DNA of 64,000 bases, taken from contig CAKUFG010000003.1 in assembly GCA_934647235.1 (NCBI GenBank), positions 56,770-120,769 of the forward strand, in the 5' to 3' direction. Source of the stretch: an uncultured Clostridia bacterium. Lineage in GTDB: Bacteria; Bacillota; Clostridia; Christensenellales; Aristaeellaceae. The translations under genes were made by a program, and so were the position numbers. This document shows positions 32,446-41,636 of the stretch, piece after piece. The first letter of the stretch is position 1. Every line of letters begins with the position of its first letter. A model generated the notes under the pieces. The model saw only the letters and a list, made by a program, of their open reading frames with translations. It made no database searches and was not told the DNA's origin.

Positions 32446-33168
32446 TTATTGATTCGCAAAGGTATACATGCCGATCGCCGCAGCGATGGACAGGTTCAGC
32501 GAGTCGATTTCGTGATTATGCGGAATGCGCACCGGCTGCCCCATGGCGGCAAACTCCGCAGGCAGGCCGCTGCCCTCGTTGCCCATAATCAGGGTGAAGG
32601 GCGTTTTTTTCTGCGCCGCAGCCTGATCCAGCGGCACGGAGGCGTCCAGCATGAAGGGATACAGCATATGCTGCGGAAAATCCGCGCGGTAGGCGGCAAA
32701 ATCATCATAATAACGCACGTTCAGGCCGAAAATCGCGCCCATGCTGGCCCGCACCACATGCGGATCAAAGGCGTCCGCCGCCGGGCGGATGATGGCGATA
32801 TCCCGGTATCCGAAGCCCAGCGCCGTGCGCAGCATGGTGCCCAGGTTTCCCTTGTCGCTGGGATGGTGCAGCGCCAGATGACAGCCTTCAGGATTGAGCA
32901 TGCCCTCAAACTTATCAAACACCACGGCGGCAAAGCAGTTCTCCTTGCCTGATATACGGCTGAGCGCGCGGTCGGCGTTTTCCTCGCGCACATGATGTGC
33001 CGCGCACAGGGCACGCAGGGCGCGCAGCCCTTCGCTATCTTCCGCGCGGCTGGCCACCAGCAGGCGGCGGGCAAGCTCGGGCCGCTTGCGCATCAGCTCC
33101 GATGCGGGAAACAGCCCCAGCGCGTAGCTATAGGACAGATCGCGGGAATACGCTTCCAAGCTTGGCAT
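32446..33168 (-). CDS. TrmH/SpoU-family RNA 2'-O-methyltransferase
   Basis: A 240-residue SPOUT-class enzyme. The knotted SAM site shows the three family motifs: HPSDKGNLGTMLRTALGFG, TLIMGNEGSGLP and IPHNHEIDSLNLSIAAAIGMY. The N-terminal part (about 1-80) has the form of the substrate-binding domain of rRNA methyltransferases but is weakly conserved. Target RNA is unknown. Start overlaps the stop of mrfA (TGATG). Confidence 0.87.
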   Translation of the reverse strand: MPSLEAYSRDLSYSYALGLFPASELMRKRPELARRLLVASRAEDSEGLRALRALCAAHHVREENADRALSRISGKENCFAAVVFDKFEGMLNPEGCHLALHHPSDKGNLGTMLRTALGFGYRDIAIIRPAADAFDPHVVRASMGAIFGLNVRYYDDFAAYRADFPQHMLYPFMLDASVPLDQAAAQKKTPFTLIMGNEGSGLPAEFAAMGQPVRIPHNHEIDSLNLSIAAAIGMYTFANQ

Positions 33169-35435
33169 CAGCCTTCCTCCTTTTGCAGCAGCAGATCAAT
33201 CAGCGCCAGCGCCGCCGCCTTGCCGTTTTCGCCTACCTCGCCCACCGGCCCCACGCACGAGGGGCATCCATGCCCGCAGGGGCAGTCGCGGGCGATCATG
33301 CGCGCATGGGTAAGCAGGATATCGCGCATGCGATAGGCTTTTTCAGCCAGGCCCACGCCGCCGGGGCAGTTATCATACAAAATCAATGTGGGCTTCTGCG
33401 TAAACGGGCACTTGACCTGATAGGAAATCGCCACGTCCCTGGGCGAGCACATCAGATACAGCGGTGCGACGATGCGCAAAAGATTGGCGATGCCCATCAT
33501 GCCGTTTTGCAGGGTATCCTTGTCAAAGCGGGCGGCGTACTCCTCGCGCAGCGTCCACCACACGGCGGTGGTGTGCATTTCGCTTTCGGGCAGCATCACC
33601 GGGCCGAAGCCCAGATTTTCGCCGGTATCGAACTTCATCTTTTTGAACAGCTTGGTGATGGCCGTCACCTTCACCTCGCCCCAGGCAGCGTCCGCACCCT
33701 CCTCGGCGATATCCAGCAGGCTCAGGCTCACGTTCAGATCCGCGTCGGTGTAATAATCCACCTCCACCCGGCGAACGAAGGCCTTGCAGGCGTCGTAATC
33801 CAGGCGCTCCACCTGATACTGCACGCCCTCATGCAGATAGATGGCGTTTTCGTGCAGCAGCATCGGCACGGTAAAGCGATCCATCTCGCCGATCACGCGC
33901 ACATGGGCGGGATCGGTGATATCGTTGATCAGGAAGTTCTCAGTCATGGCCGTGCGCAGGCTGATTTCGCTGGCCGGGAAATCCTCGGCCTGCCAGTGCC
34001 AGGTATCCCCCACATGGCGGATGATGCCCGCCTCGGCCAGGTATTCGCGCATCTCCTCCGCGCCCGGCGCGCCGCCCAGGGTTTCGCCATCCCGGAAGGG
34101 CAGCTCATAGGCCGCGCACTTGAAATGATTGAGCAGTACATACAGGTTATCCGGGTTAAGCAGCGCGTTTTCGGGCGACTGCCCGAAGAAATACGCCGGA
34201 TGCGTGACGATAAACTGATCAATCGCCGCGCTGGAAGCCACCATCACCGTCAGCGACGTGCCCTTTCTGCGGCCCGCGCGCCCGGCCTGCTGCCAGGTGC
34301 TGGCAATGGTGCCCGGATATCCGCACAGCACGCAGGCGGTCAGCGAGCCGATATCCACGCCCAGCTCCAGGGCGTTGGTGGAAATGACCATATCGATGCT
34401 GCCCGCGCGCAGCCCCTGCTCGATCTCGCGGCGCTGGGCAGGCAGATAGCCGCCGCGATAACCGCGCACGCGCCCGGCGTTACCCACAGGGTCGCGCACC
34501 TGATCCTTGAGACGCTTGGTAAGCACCTCTACCTGCACACGACTTTTGGCAAACACAATGGTGGAAATATGATTGAGCAGCAGCGTCTGCGCCACGCGGC
34601 AGGTTTCATTGAGCACGCTGCGGCGGATGCCCAGCTGCTCGTTGACCACCGGCGGGTTGTAGAAAATCACATGCCGCTCGCCCAGCGGCGCGCCGTTATC
34701 ATCAATCACCGTCACGGGGCGGCCAATCAGCGTTTCGGCCAGCTCCTTGGGATTGGCGATGGTAGCCGAGCACAGGATGAACTGCGGATGGCTGCCGTAA
34801 AACTCGCACAGGCGCATCAGGCGGCGCAGGACGTTGGCCAGATTGGAGCCGAACACCCCGCGATAGGCATGGATTTCATCGATGACGATATAGCGCAGGT
34901 TTTCAAACAGCTTGACCCACTTGGTGTGGTTGGGCAGAATGCCCGAGTGCAGCATATCGGGGTTGGTTACCACCACATGCCCGGCCTGGCGGATGGCGCG
35001 GCGCGCCGCGCCAGGGGTGTCGCCGTCATAGGTATAGGTTTTGATATCCGCGCCCAGCAGCTGAATCAGCTCGTACAGCTCGCTCACCTGATCGGCCGAC
35101 AGCGCCTTGGTGGGGAACAGATACAGCGCCCGGGCGTTGGGATCCTTGAGGATGGCGGACAGCACCGGTAGGTTATAGCACATGGTTTTGCCCGAGGCCG
35201 TAGGCGTAACCACCACAATATCCTCGCCGCGCGCAGCAGCCTCAATCGCCTGCGCCTGATGGGTATACAGCCGCTCCACCCCGCGCTTTTGCAGCATAGG
35301 CGGCAGGGCGGGATCCACGCAGTCCGGCCAGGGCGCATAGCGCGCAGGGCGGGCAGGATCGACATGCCAGTGCGTTACGCACTGCATAAAGGGCGCGTTC
35401 CTGCGCAGCACGTCCAGCAGTTGTTCAATATTCAT
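33168..35435 (-). CDS. mrfA: DEAD/DEAH-box helicase MrfA (YprA) with C-terminal zinc domain
   Basis: A 755-residue superfamily 2 helicase. Motif I TPTASGKT (77-84), motif II DEIHAYRG, motif III SATIANP, and motif VI QQAGRAGR are visible, followed by the DUF1998-type domain with YDNCPGGVGLAEKAY and a cysteine cluster CPCGHGCPSC near the C-terminus that with Cys in KCPFTQ should bind zinc. MrfA works with MrfB in repair of mitomycin-type DNA damage in Bacillus. No mrfB-like gene is adjacent here. Three nt separate it from ligA. Confidence 0.9.
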   Translation of the reverse strand: MNIEQLLDVLRRNAPFMQCVTHWHVDPARPARYAPWPDCVDPALPPMLQKRGVERLYTHQAQAIEAAARGEDIVVVTPTASGKTMCYNLPVLSAILKDPNARALYLFPTKALSADQVSELYELIQLLGADIKTYTYDGDTPGAARRAIRQAGHVVVTNPDMLHSGILPNHTKWVKLFENLRYIVIDEIHAYRGVFGSNLANVLRRLMRLCEFYGSHPQFILCSATIANPKELAETLIGRPVTVIDDNGAPLGERHVIFYNPPVVNEQLGIRRSVLNETCRVAQTLLLNHISTIVFAKSRVQVEVLTKRLKDQVRDPVGNAGRVRGYRGGYLPAQRREIEQGLRAGSIDMVISTNALELGVDIGSLTACVLCGYPGTIASTWQQAGRAGRRKGTSLTVMVASSAAIDQFIVTHPAYFFGQSPENALLNPDNLYVLLNHFKCAAYELPFRDGETLGGAPGAEEMREYLAEAGIIRHVGDTWHWQAEDFPASEISLRTAMTENFLINDITDPAHVRVIGEMDRFTVPMLLHENAIYLHEGVQYQVERLDYDACKAFVRRVEVDYYTDADLNVSLSLLDIAEEGADAAWGEVKVTAITKLFKKMKFDTGENLGFGPVMLPESEMHTTAVWWTLREEYAARFDKDTLQNGMMGIANLLRIVAPLYLMCSPRDVAISYQVKCPFTQKPTLILYDNCPGGVGLAEKAYRMRDILLTHARMIARDCPCGHGCPSCVGPVGEVGENGKAAALALIDLLLQKEEG

Positions 35436-35438
35436 GGG

Positions 35439-37424
35439 TTATTCCTTTCCGATCAGATGGAAAAACGCCTGCTCGTCCAGCACGGGGATTCCCAGCTGTT
35501 CGGCCTTGCTCAGCTTGCTGCCGGCCTTCTCTCCGGCCAGCACATAGCTGGTTTTTTTGCTCACCGAGCCCGCCGCCGTGCCGCCGTGCGCGCGGATCAT
35601 ATCCTCCGCCTCATTGCGGGACAGCGAGGGCAGGATACCCGTGACCACGATGGTCATGCCTGCCAGCGGCTGGGGCATATCGGCGCTGGGCTTTGCGGTT
35701 TCACGCGGAGTCACGCCCGCCGCAAGCAGGCGTTCCACCATCGTGCGATCCTCGGGGAAGGAGAAAAACTCCACCACGCTCTGCGCCACGACGTCGCCCA
35801 CATCGGGGATTTCCAGCAATTCTTCCTGGGTGGCGTTCATCACGCCCGCCAGCGCGCCAAAGTGCCCGGCTACATCGCGCGCCGTGCCCCGGCCGATATT
35901 GGGAATGCCTATGGCAAACAGGAAAGCGTCCAGCGCGCAGTCGCGGCTCTTCTGCAAGGCGGCCAGCAGGTTATCCGCGCGCTTGTCCTGAAAGCCCTCC
36001 AGCGACAAAAGCTGCCCGCGGGTCAGGTGATACAGATCGGCCGGATCGCGCACGCCGCACAGATCGTACAATTGCCCCGCCGTCTTTTCGGACAGGGAGG
36101 TGATATCCATCGCGTCGCGCCCGGCAAAATGCGCCAGCCGCGCCACAGCCTGCGGGCGGCAGGTCTGGCGATTGACGCAGTACAGATTGGCCCCGCGCTC
36201 CACCAGCGGCTCGCCGCAGGCAGGGCAGACGGTGGGCTTTGCAATTTCGCTGCCCGTCGAGCCGTCCTCCACGCGGCCGGTGATTTCGGGGATTACGTCG
36301 TTTGACCGGCGAATCCACACCGTGCAGCCCAGCAGCAGGCGCTTGCGCTGGATATCGCCGTAATTGTTCAGCGTAGCCTTGCGCACGGTAACGCCCGCAA
36401 AGTCCACCGCCTCCACATGCGCCAACGGGGTCAGCTTGCCCGTGCGGCCCAGCTCCCAGGTGACGCTCTCCAGGGTGGTGGTGGTTTCCTCGGCGGGGAA
36501 TTTGAACGCCACCGCCCAGCGCGGGAATTTATCGGTAAAGCCCAGCGCCGCGCGGGTGCGGCTATCCTGAATCTTGATTACCGCGCCGTCGATCAGGAAA
36601 TCCAGCGATTCGCGGGCGGCGGCAATCTCACGCACGCAGGCGACAACCTCCTGCGCCGTGCGCGCGGTGCGGAAATACGGGCTGACGGGCAAGCCCTGCG
36701 CGCGGATGAAATCCAGCATGCCGGGCTGATCCTGATAGGGTGGATCATCGATGGTGCCCACCTGATAGAAAAACGCGCTGAGCCTGCGCGCCGCCGTGAC
36801 GGCGGGATCCAGATTGCGCAGCGCCCCGGCCGCGCCGTTGCGGGCGTTTTTGAGGGGCACGGCGGCCGTTTCGTTATATTTTTCCAGAGCGGACAGGCGC
36901 ATGATGCACTCGCCCTGCACCTCCAGCCGACCCGTATAGGGAATGCGCAGCGGGATATCGCGGATGGTGCGCGCCTGGGGCAGGATGGCCTCGCCCGTCA
37001 CGCCGTCGCCGCGCGTGGCCGCCTGCACCAGCACGCCGTTTTCATAGGTCAGGTTGATGGTCAGGCCGTCGAATTTATACTCCACGCCAAATACCGGCTC
37101 GTGGAAATCCCCCGCCTGGGCGCACAGGCGCTGCGCACGCGCCACCCAGTCGATCAGCTCCGGCTCGGACTGCACCTTATCCATGCTCCACAGACGGGTT
37201 ACATGGCGGTATTTTTCAAACTCCCTGAGCGTTTCGCCGCCCACGCGGTGGGTAGGCGAATCGGCCATCTGCACGCCGGTTTCCTTTTCCAGGCGCAGCA
37301 GTTCATCATACAGCCGGTCGTACTGCACGTCGGCCATGATGGGCTCGTCCTTCGTATAATAGGCGTAGGCCGCGCGGTTGAGCAGCGCGACCAGCTCGCC
37401 CATACGCCGCTGCTTATCTTCCAT
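35439..37424 (-). CDS. ligA: NAD-dependent DNA ligase
   Basis: A 661-residue LigA that seals nicks in replication and repair using NAD. N-terminal Ia domain (YYTKDEPIMADVQYDRL), adenylation site VEYKFDGL with Lys 117 as the AMP acceptor, OB fold, four-Cys zinc finger (CPACGEPL with CVNRQTC), helix-hairpin-helix region, and C-terminal BRCT (GMTIVVTGILPSLSRNE). ATG 37424 was preferred over the GTG at 37436, which lies within the ribosome binding site GAGGAG. The start region overlaps the end of pcrA. Confidence 0.94.
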   Translation of the reverse strand: MEDKQRRMGELVALLNRAAYAYYTKDEPIMADVQYDRLYDELLRLEKETGVQMADSPTHRVGGETLREFEKYRHVTRLWSMDKVQSEPELIDWVARAQRLCAQAGDFHEPVFGVEYKFDGLTINLTYENGVLVQAATRGDGVTGEAILPQARTIRDIPLRIPYTGRLEVQGECIMRLSALEKYNETAAVPLKNARNGAAGALRNLDPAVTAARRLSAFFYQVGTIDDPPYQDQPGMLDFIRAQGLPVSPYFRTARTAQEVVACVREIAAARESLDFLIDGAVIKIQDSRTRAALGFTDKFPRWAVAFKFPAEETTTTLESVTWELGRTGKLTPLAHVEAVDFAGVTVRKATLNNYGDIQRKRLLLGCTVWIRRSNDVIPEITGRVEDGSTGSEIAKPTVCPACGEPLVERGANLYCVNRQTCRPQAVARLAHFAGRDAMDITSLSEKTAGQLYDLCGVRDPADLYHLTRGQLLSLEGFQDKRADNLLAALQKSRDCALDAFLFAIGIPNIGRGTARDVAGHFGALAGVMNATQEELLEIPDVGDVVAQSVVEFFSFPEDRTMVERLLAAGVTPRETAKPSADMPQPLAGMTIVVTGILPSLSRNEAEDMIRAHGGTAAGSVSKKTSYVLAGEKAGSKLSKAEQLGIPVLDEQAFFHLIGKE

Positions 37425-37432
37425 GGGGATAA

Positions 37433-39775
37433 TCACTCCTCAATTTTTACAATGGGGGCGATGGACTGCGCCAGCACCTTTTCGCCAAATACGGGGAACA
37501 CGATGTGCAGCCGGGCCGCGTCGCCGCTGCCCGTCACCTCACGGATCACCCCTTTGCCGAATTTTGGATGCTGCACCTTATCGCCGACCTTGAACAGCTG
37601 CACCTGCACGTTGCGCGCGGGCGAAGCCACAAAGCCGCGCTGCACGCCGGGGATGTTCCAGGGCTGCTGGGCTGGACGGGCGGGCGCCCTGGGCGCGGGA
37701 GCGCGGCGCTGCGGCACGGTATCGCCGTAGCCATACTGCGGGCGGGACTCGTTATCCTGATAGCCGCCCTGCCTGCGCATGCCGCTGCCGCCGTAGCTGC
37801 CCCAGCCAGCGCCGCGCGCGGCAGGCGCGCCGTAGCCATAGGATGCGCTCTGGGCGGCGGAGCTTTGCTCCTCGCGGATCAGGCGCTTGGGGATCTCCTG
37901 CAAAAAGCACGAGGGCGCGTTGAACTGCATCTGGTTAAACAGCATGCGCCGCCGCGCATAGGAAAGATGCAGCAGCCTGCGCGCGCGGGTAACGCCCACA
38001 TAGCAAAGCCTGCGCTCCTCCTCCACGCGGTTATCCTCCTGCATGGCGCGGGCGGAGGGAAAAATGCCCTCCTCCATGCCGCTCATGAACACCGCGTCGT
38101 ATTCCAGGCCCTTGGCGGAATGCAGCGTCATCATGGTGACAAAGCTGGGCGCGCTGTCCTGATTGTCAAGCTCCGTAACCAGCGCCACGTTTTCCAGGAA
38201 GGCAAACAGCGATTTATCCTCGCTCTTCTGCTCAAACTCGGTCACAGCGCCCATAAACTCGCGGATGTTCTCGATCCTTGCCTGGTTTTCCTCATTCTCT
38301 TCTTTTTGATACTGGGCAATCAGCCCGCTGTCGTCAATCACCTTCTGCACAAACTCGGACAGCGGCAGCGTTTCCTTGGCCAGCAGCAGGGATACGATCA
38401 GGCTGGAAAACTCATTTACGTTTTTTCTCGCGCGGCTGGCCAGGGTATCGGGCGGCGCGGCCACGGCGGCATAGAGGGACATATCGTTCTGGCGGGCGTA
38501 CTGGGTCAATTGCTCCACAGTGCTGTCGCCGATGGCGCGCTTTGGCACGTTGATGATGCGCGAAAGCGAGATATCGTCCGCCGGGTTCTGAATCAAGCGC
38601 AGATAGGCCAGCACGTCGCGCACCTCGCGGCGATCATAGAATCGCGTGCCGCCGTACACATGATAGGGAATGCCCGCGCGCATGAGCGTTTCTTCCAATA
38701 CGCGGCTGAGGGCGTGCATGCGGTACAGGATGGCGATGCTGCCGTAGGGCGTGCCGCCGCGCTGCAGCTGGCGGATGCGCTGGCAGATCCAGGCCGCCTC
38801 GTCACGCTCGTCCGCGGCGGCGTATAGGGTAATCTTTTCGCCCTCGCCGTCCTCGGTCCACAGCTCCTTTTCCTTGCGGCCCTCGTTGTGGGCGATGATC
38901 TGGTTGGCCGCGTCCAGAATATTGGCCGTGCTGCGGTAATTCTGCTCCAGCTTGATCACCGTCGCATCGGGAAAGTCCTTTTCAAAATCCAGAATATTGC
39001 GGATATCCGCGCCGCGCCAGCCATAAATGGACTGGTCGTCGTCGCCTACCACGCACAGGTTGCGGCTTTCGCGGGTAATCAGGCGCACCAGCTGATACTG
39101 GGCGTAGTTGGTATCCTGATACTCGTCCACATGCACATACTGGAAACGGCTTTGATAGTATTCCAGCACCGGCGGATGCTCCACAAACAATTGCAGGGTT
39201 TTGACCAGCAAATCGTCAAAATCCAGCGCGTTGGCGGCGCGCAGGCGCTGCTCATAACGGGTCATCACATCGTGCGTTTTCTGTGAGCGGTAATCGCCGC
39301 CGCGCTTTTGCAGCCACTCGTCGGGCGAAAGCAGGCGGTTTTTCGCATCGCTGATATCGGCGCTGACCGCCTTGGGCGGCAGAAACTTTTCATCGATATC
39401 CAGCTCCTTGAGCACCGCCTTGATCACCCGCTGCTGATCGTCGTCATCATAGATGGTAAAGCTGCGCTCATAGCCCAGCTTTTCGATATCGCGGCGCAGT
39501 ATCCGGCAGCAAATGCTGTGGAACGTGCCGATCCACGCCTCGCCCGCGTCCGCGCCGGCCAGGCGTTCGATGCGTTCGCGCATTTCGCGCGCGGCTTTAT
39601 TGGTAAAAGTCAGGGCCAGGATATGCCAGGCCTTCACGCCGTGTTCCAGCAAATTGGCCACGCGGTAGGTCAGCGTGCGCGTTTTGCCGCTGCCCGCCCC
39701 GGCCAGAATCAGCACCGGGCCTTCCAGCGTTTCGGCCGCGCGGCGCTGCATGGGGTTCAAATCATTCAGGTTCAT
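37433..39775 (-). CDS. pcrA: ATP-dependent DNA helicase PcrA (UvrD family)
   Basis: A 780-residue superfamily 1A 3'-5' helicase for repair, replication restart and removal of RNA polymerase. Motif I AGAGSGKT (25-32), motif Ia TFTNKAA, motif II DEYQDTN, motif III VGDDDQSIYGWRGA, motif IV EQNYRSTANIL, and VMTLHSAKGLEYD-like text (MMTLHSAKGLEYDAV) are complete. The Gly/Tyr/Arg-rich linker (about 660-730) and the C-terminal FKVGDKVQHPKFGKGVI Tudor-like domain that binds RNA polymerase are typical of PcrA. First gene of a five-gene operon. Confidence 0.95.
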   Translation of the reverse strand: MNLNDLNPMQRRAAETLEGPVLILAGAGSGKTRTLTYRVANLLEHGVKAWHILALTFTNKAAREMRERIERLAGADAGEAWIGTFHSICCRILRRDIEKLGYERSFTIYDDDDQQRVIKAVLKELDIDEKFLPPKAVSADISDAKNRLLSPDEWLQKRGGDYRSQKTHDVMTRYEQRLRAANALDFDDLLVKTLQLFVEHPPVLEYYQSRFQYVHVDEYQDTNYAQYQLVRLITRESRNLCVVGDDDQSIYGWRGADIRNILDFEKDFPDATVIKLEQNYRSTANILDAANQIIAHNEGRKEKELWTEDGEGEKITLYAAADERDEAAWICQRIRQLQRGGTPYGSIAILYRMHALSRVLEETLMRAGIPYHVYGGTRFYDRREVRDVLAYLRLIQNPADDISLSRIINVPKRAIGDSTVEQLTQYARQNDMSLYAAVAAPPDTLASRARKNVNEFSSLIVSLLLAKETLPLSEFVQKVIDDSGLIAQYQKEENEENQARIENIREFMGAVTEFEQKSEDKSLFAFLENVALVTELDNQDSAPSFVTMMTLHSAKGLEYDAVFMSGMEEGIFPSARAMQEDNRVEEERRLCYVGVTRARRLLHLSYARRRMLFNQMQFNAPSCFLQEIPKRLIREEQSSAAQSASYGYGAPAARGAGWGSYGGSGMRRQGGYQDNESRPQYGYGDTVPQRRAPAPRAPARPAQQPWNIPGVQRGFVASPARNVQVQLFKVGDKVQHPKFGKGVIREVTGSGDAARLHIVFPVFGEKVLAQSIAPIVKIEE

Positions 39776-39890
39776 GCGTGCATCCTTTTCATCAAACAGT
39801 TGTTCGCGTTCAGTATATCACATCCGCGCGTAAATTGGAAGCAATAGAAATCAAAAGGGACGGCGCAAATTGCCATGCCCGTTCCGTCTT

Positions 39891-39938
39891 GAATCGCCCA
39901 GGGAATTGCTGCATGAATCGCCCAGGGAATTGATGCAT
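39891..39938. repeat. Tandem 24-bp direct repeat
   Basis: Two adjoining copies, 39891-39914 and 39915-39938, differ at one base (GAATCGCCCAGGGAATTG is common to both). They lie between the divergent pcrA and flavoprotein genes, directly upstream of the promoter at 39944. Confidence 0.95.
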
Positions 39939-39943
39939 TTTGT

Positions 39944-39972
39944 TTTACAAATTGCGCAAAATGTGCTATGAT
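39944..39972 (+). promoter_or_regulatory. Sigma-A promoter of the COG2509 flavoprotein gene
   Basis: TTTACA (39944-39949), 17 nt, TATGAT (39967-39972); AAGGAGG and ATG 40004 follow. Confidence 0.72.
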
Positions 39973-40003
39973 AATTTATTGTAGAAATCAAGGAGGTGCG
40001 CGT

Positions 40004-41599
40004 ATGCTGCGAGTTGCCGGGCTGAATGTGCCCCTGTGCGCCGATGCGGACGCGCGCGCCTGCGCGCTGGCGCTGAAAAAGCTGCGCCTGACGCAGCAGG
40101 ATATCACCTCCTGGCGCGTGGCCAAGCACAGCGTGGACGCGCGCGACCGGGGCGACGTGCACTTTGTGTACGCCGTCGATCTCACCCTGAAGCAGGATGA
40201 AGCCGCCTTTCTCAGGCGCTTAAAGCCCGGCACGGCTGCATTGGCCGCGCCCGACGCGCCCCTTGCTCCTCCCCCTGCCGCATCGCGCGCGCACGCGCCG
40301 GTGGTGGTCGGCATGGGGCCCTGCGGCCTGTTTGCGGCGCTGTATCTGGCCCGTGCGGGCCTTAATCCCATCTGCCTGGAGCGCGGCGAGCGCGTGGATC
40401 AGCGTGCGCGGAGCGTGCAGCGCTTTTTCGATGGCGGCGCGCTGGATGAAAACAGCAACGTGCAGTTCGGCGAGGGCGGCGCGGGCGCGTTTTCGGACGG
40501 CAAGCTGACCACCGGCATCAAGGATCCCCGCTGCCGCCAGGTGCTGACCATCCTGCATGCGCACGGCGCGCCTGAGAGCATTCTCTATCAGGCGCACCCG
40601 CATGTGGGCACCGATCGCCTGCCTCAGGCAGTCGCCTCCATCCGGGAGGAGATTCTGCGGCTCGGCGGCCAGGTGCGCTTTGGCGCGCGGCTGACGGGCA
40701 TCGAAACGCAAAGCGGCGCGCTGCGCGCCATCCGCTATATTGAGCGCGGGCAGGAGCAGGAATTGCCCTGCGAGCAGCTGATCCTGGCTGTTGGCCACAG
40801 CGCGCGCGACACCTTCCGCATGCTCTGCGACGCGGGCGTGGCGATGGAGCAGAAGCCCTTCTCGGTGGGCGTGCGCATCGAGCATCCGCAAAGCCTGATC
40901 AACCGCGCGCAGTACGGCGCGGCGGCAGACAGCCCCTATCTGGGCGCGGCGGAATACAAGCTGCACGCCAGGCTGCCCGATGGCCGCGGGGTGTACTCCT
41001 TCTGCATGTGCCCCGGCGGACAGGTCATCGCCGCGGCCAGCGAGGCGGGCGGAGTATGCACCAACGGCATGAGCGTATACGCCCGCGATGGGCAGAACGC
41101 CAATTCCGCCCTGCTGGTGGATGTGCGCACGCAGGATTTTCCCGACGCGCATCCCCTGTCCGGCCTGACCCTGCAGCGTCAATGGGAGCAGGCGGCCTTT
41201 GCCGCAGGCGGCGGCGATTATCGCGCGCCCGCCCAGCGCGTGGAGGATTTTCTGCATGACCGCGCCTCGCGCGCCCTGGGCAGCGTCACGCCCACCTACC
41301 GGCCGGGCGTGACCATGGCCGATCTGCGCGCCGTGCTGCCTGCCTATGCGGCGGCCGGGCTCAAGGGCGGCATTCAGCTTTTCGCCCGCCAGCTGCGCGG
41401 CTTTGATCATCCCGACGCAGTGCTCACCGGCGTTGAAGCGCGCTCCTCCAGCCCCCTGCGCATTCCGCGCGATGAAAGGCTGCAAGCCAACGTGCGCGGG
41501 TTGTATCCCGCGGGCGAGGGTGCAGGCTTTGCGGGCGGCATCATGAGCGCGGCAGTGGACGGGCTGCGTATCGCCCAGGCCGTGGCTGAACGGAACTGA
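40004..41599 (+). CDS. FAD-dependent dehydrogenase of the COG2509 family
   Basis: A 531-residue flavoprotein. The first 90 residues form a small alpha/beta domain typical of this family; then GMGPCGLFAALYLARAG (103-119) is the FAD Rossmann loop, followed by NVQFGEGGAGAFSDGKLTTG, a family signature, and VKGG-like text GLKGGIQLFAR with LYPAGEGAGFAGGIMSAAVDG at the end closing the FAD site. The reaction is unknown for the family. It lies just ahead of the SepF/DivIVA group, an arrangement also common in Clostridia. Confidence 0.85.
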   Translation: MLRVAGLNVPLCADADARACALALKKLRLTQQDITSWRVAKHSVDARDRGDVHFVYAVDLTLKQDEAAFLRRLKPGTAALAAPDAPLAPPPAASRAHAPVVVGMGPCGLFAALYLARAGLNPICLERGERVDQRARSVQRFFDGGALDENSNVQFGEGGAGAFSDGKLTTGIKDPRCRQVLTILHAHGAPESILYQAHPHVGTDRLPQAVASIREEILRLGGQVRFGARLTGIETQSGALRAIRYIERGQEQELPCEQLILAVGHSARDTFRMLCDAGVAMEQKPFSVGVRIEHPQSLINRAQYGAAADSPYLGAAEYKLHARLPDGRGVYSFCMCPGGQVIAAASEAGGVCTNGMSVYARDGQNANSALLVDVRTQDFPDAHPLSGLTLQRQWEQAAFAAGGGDYRAPAQRVEDFLHDRASRALGSVTPTYRPGVTMADLRAVLPAYAAAGLKGGIQLFARQLRGFDHPDAVLTGVEARSSSPLRIPRDERLQANVRGLYPAGEGAGFAGGIMSAAVDGLRIAQAVAERN

Positions 41600-41636
41600 T
41601 TTTTGATCTATCCTTGCTTTTTTCCGGAGGTTTTGC

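Noticed and set aside
32997..35171. A plus-strand open frame of 724 codons
   Set aside because: Antisense to mrfA, which shows all helicase motifs; composition is that of a shadow frame.
39851..40162. Minus-strand frame with repeated NSLGDS
   Set aside because: It is produced by translating the tandem 24-bp DNA repeat and runs antisense into the flavoprotein gene.
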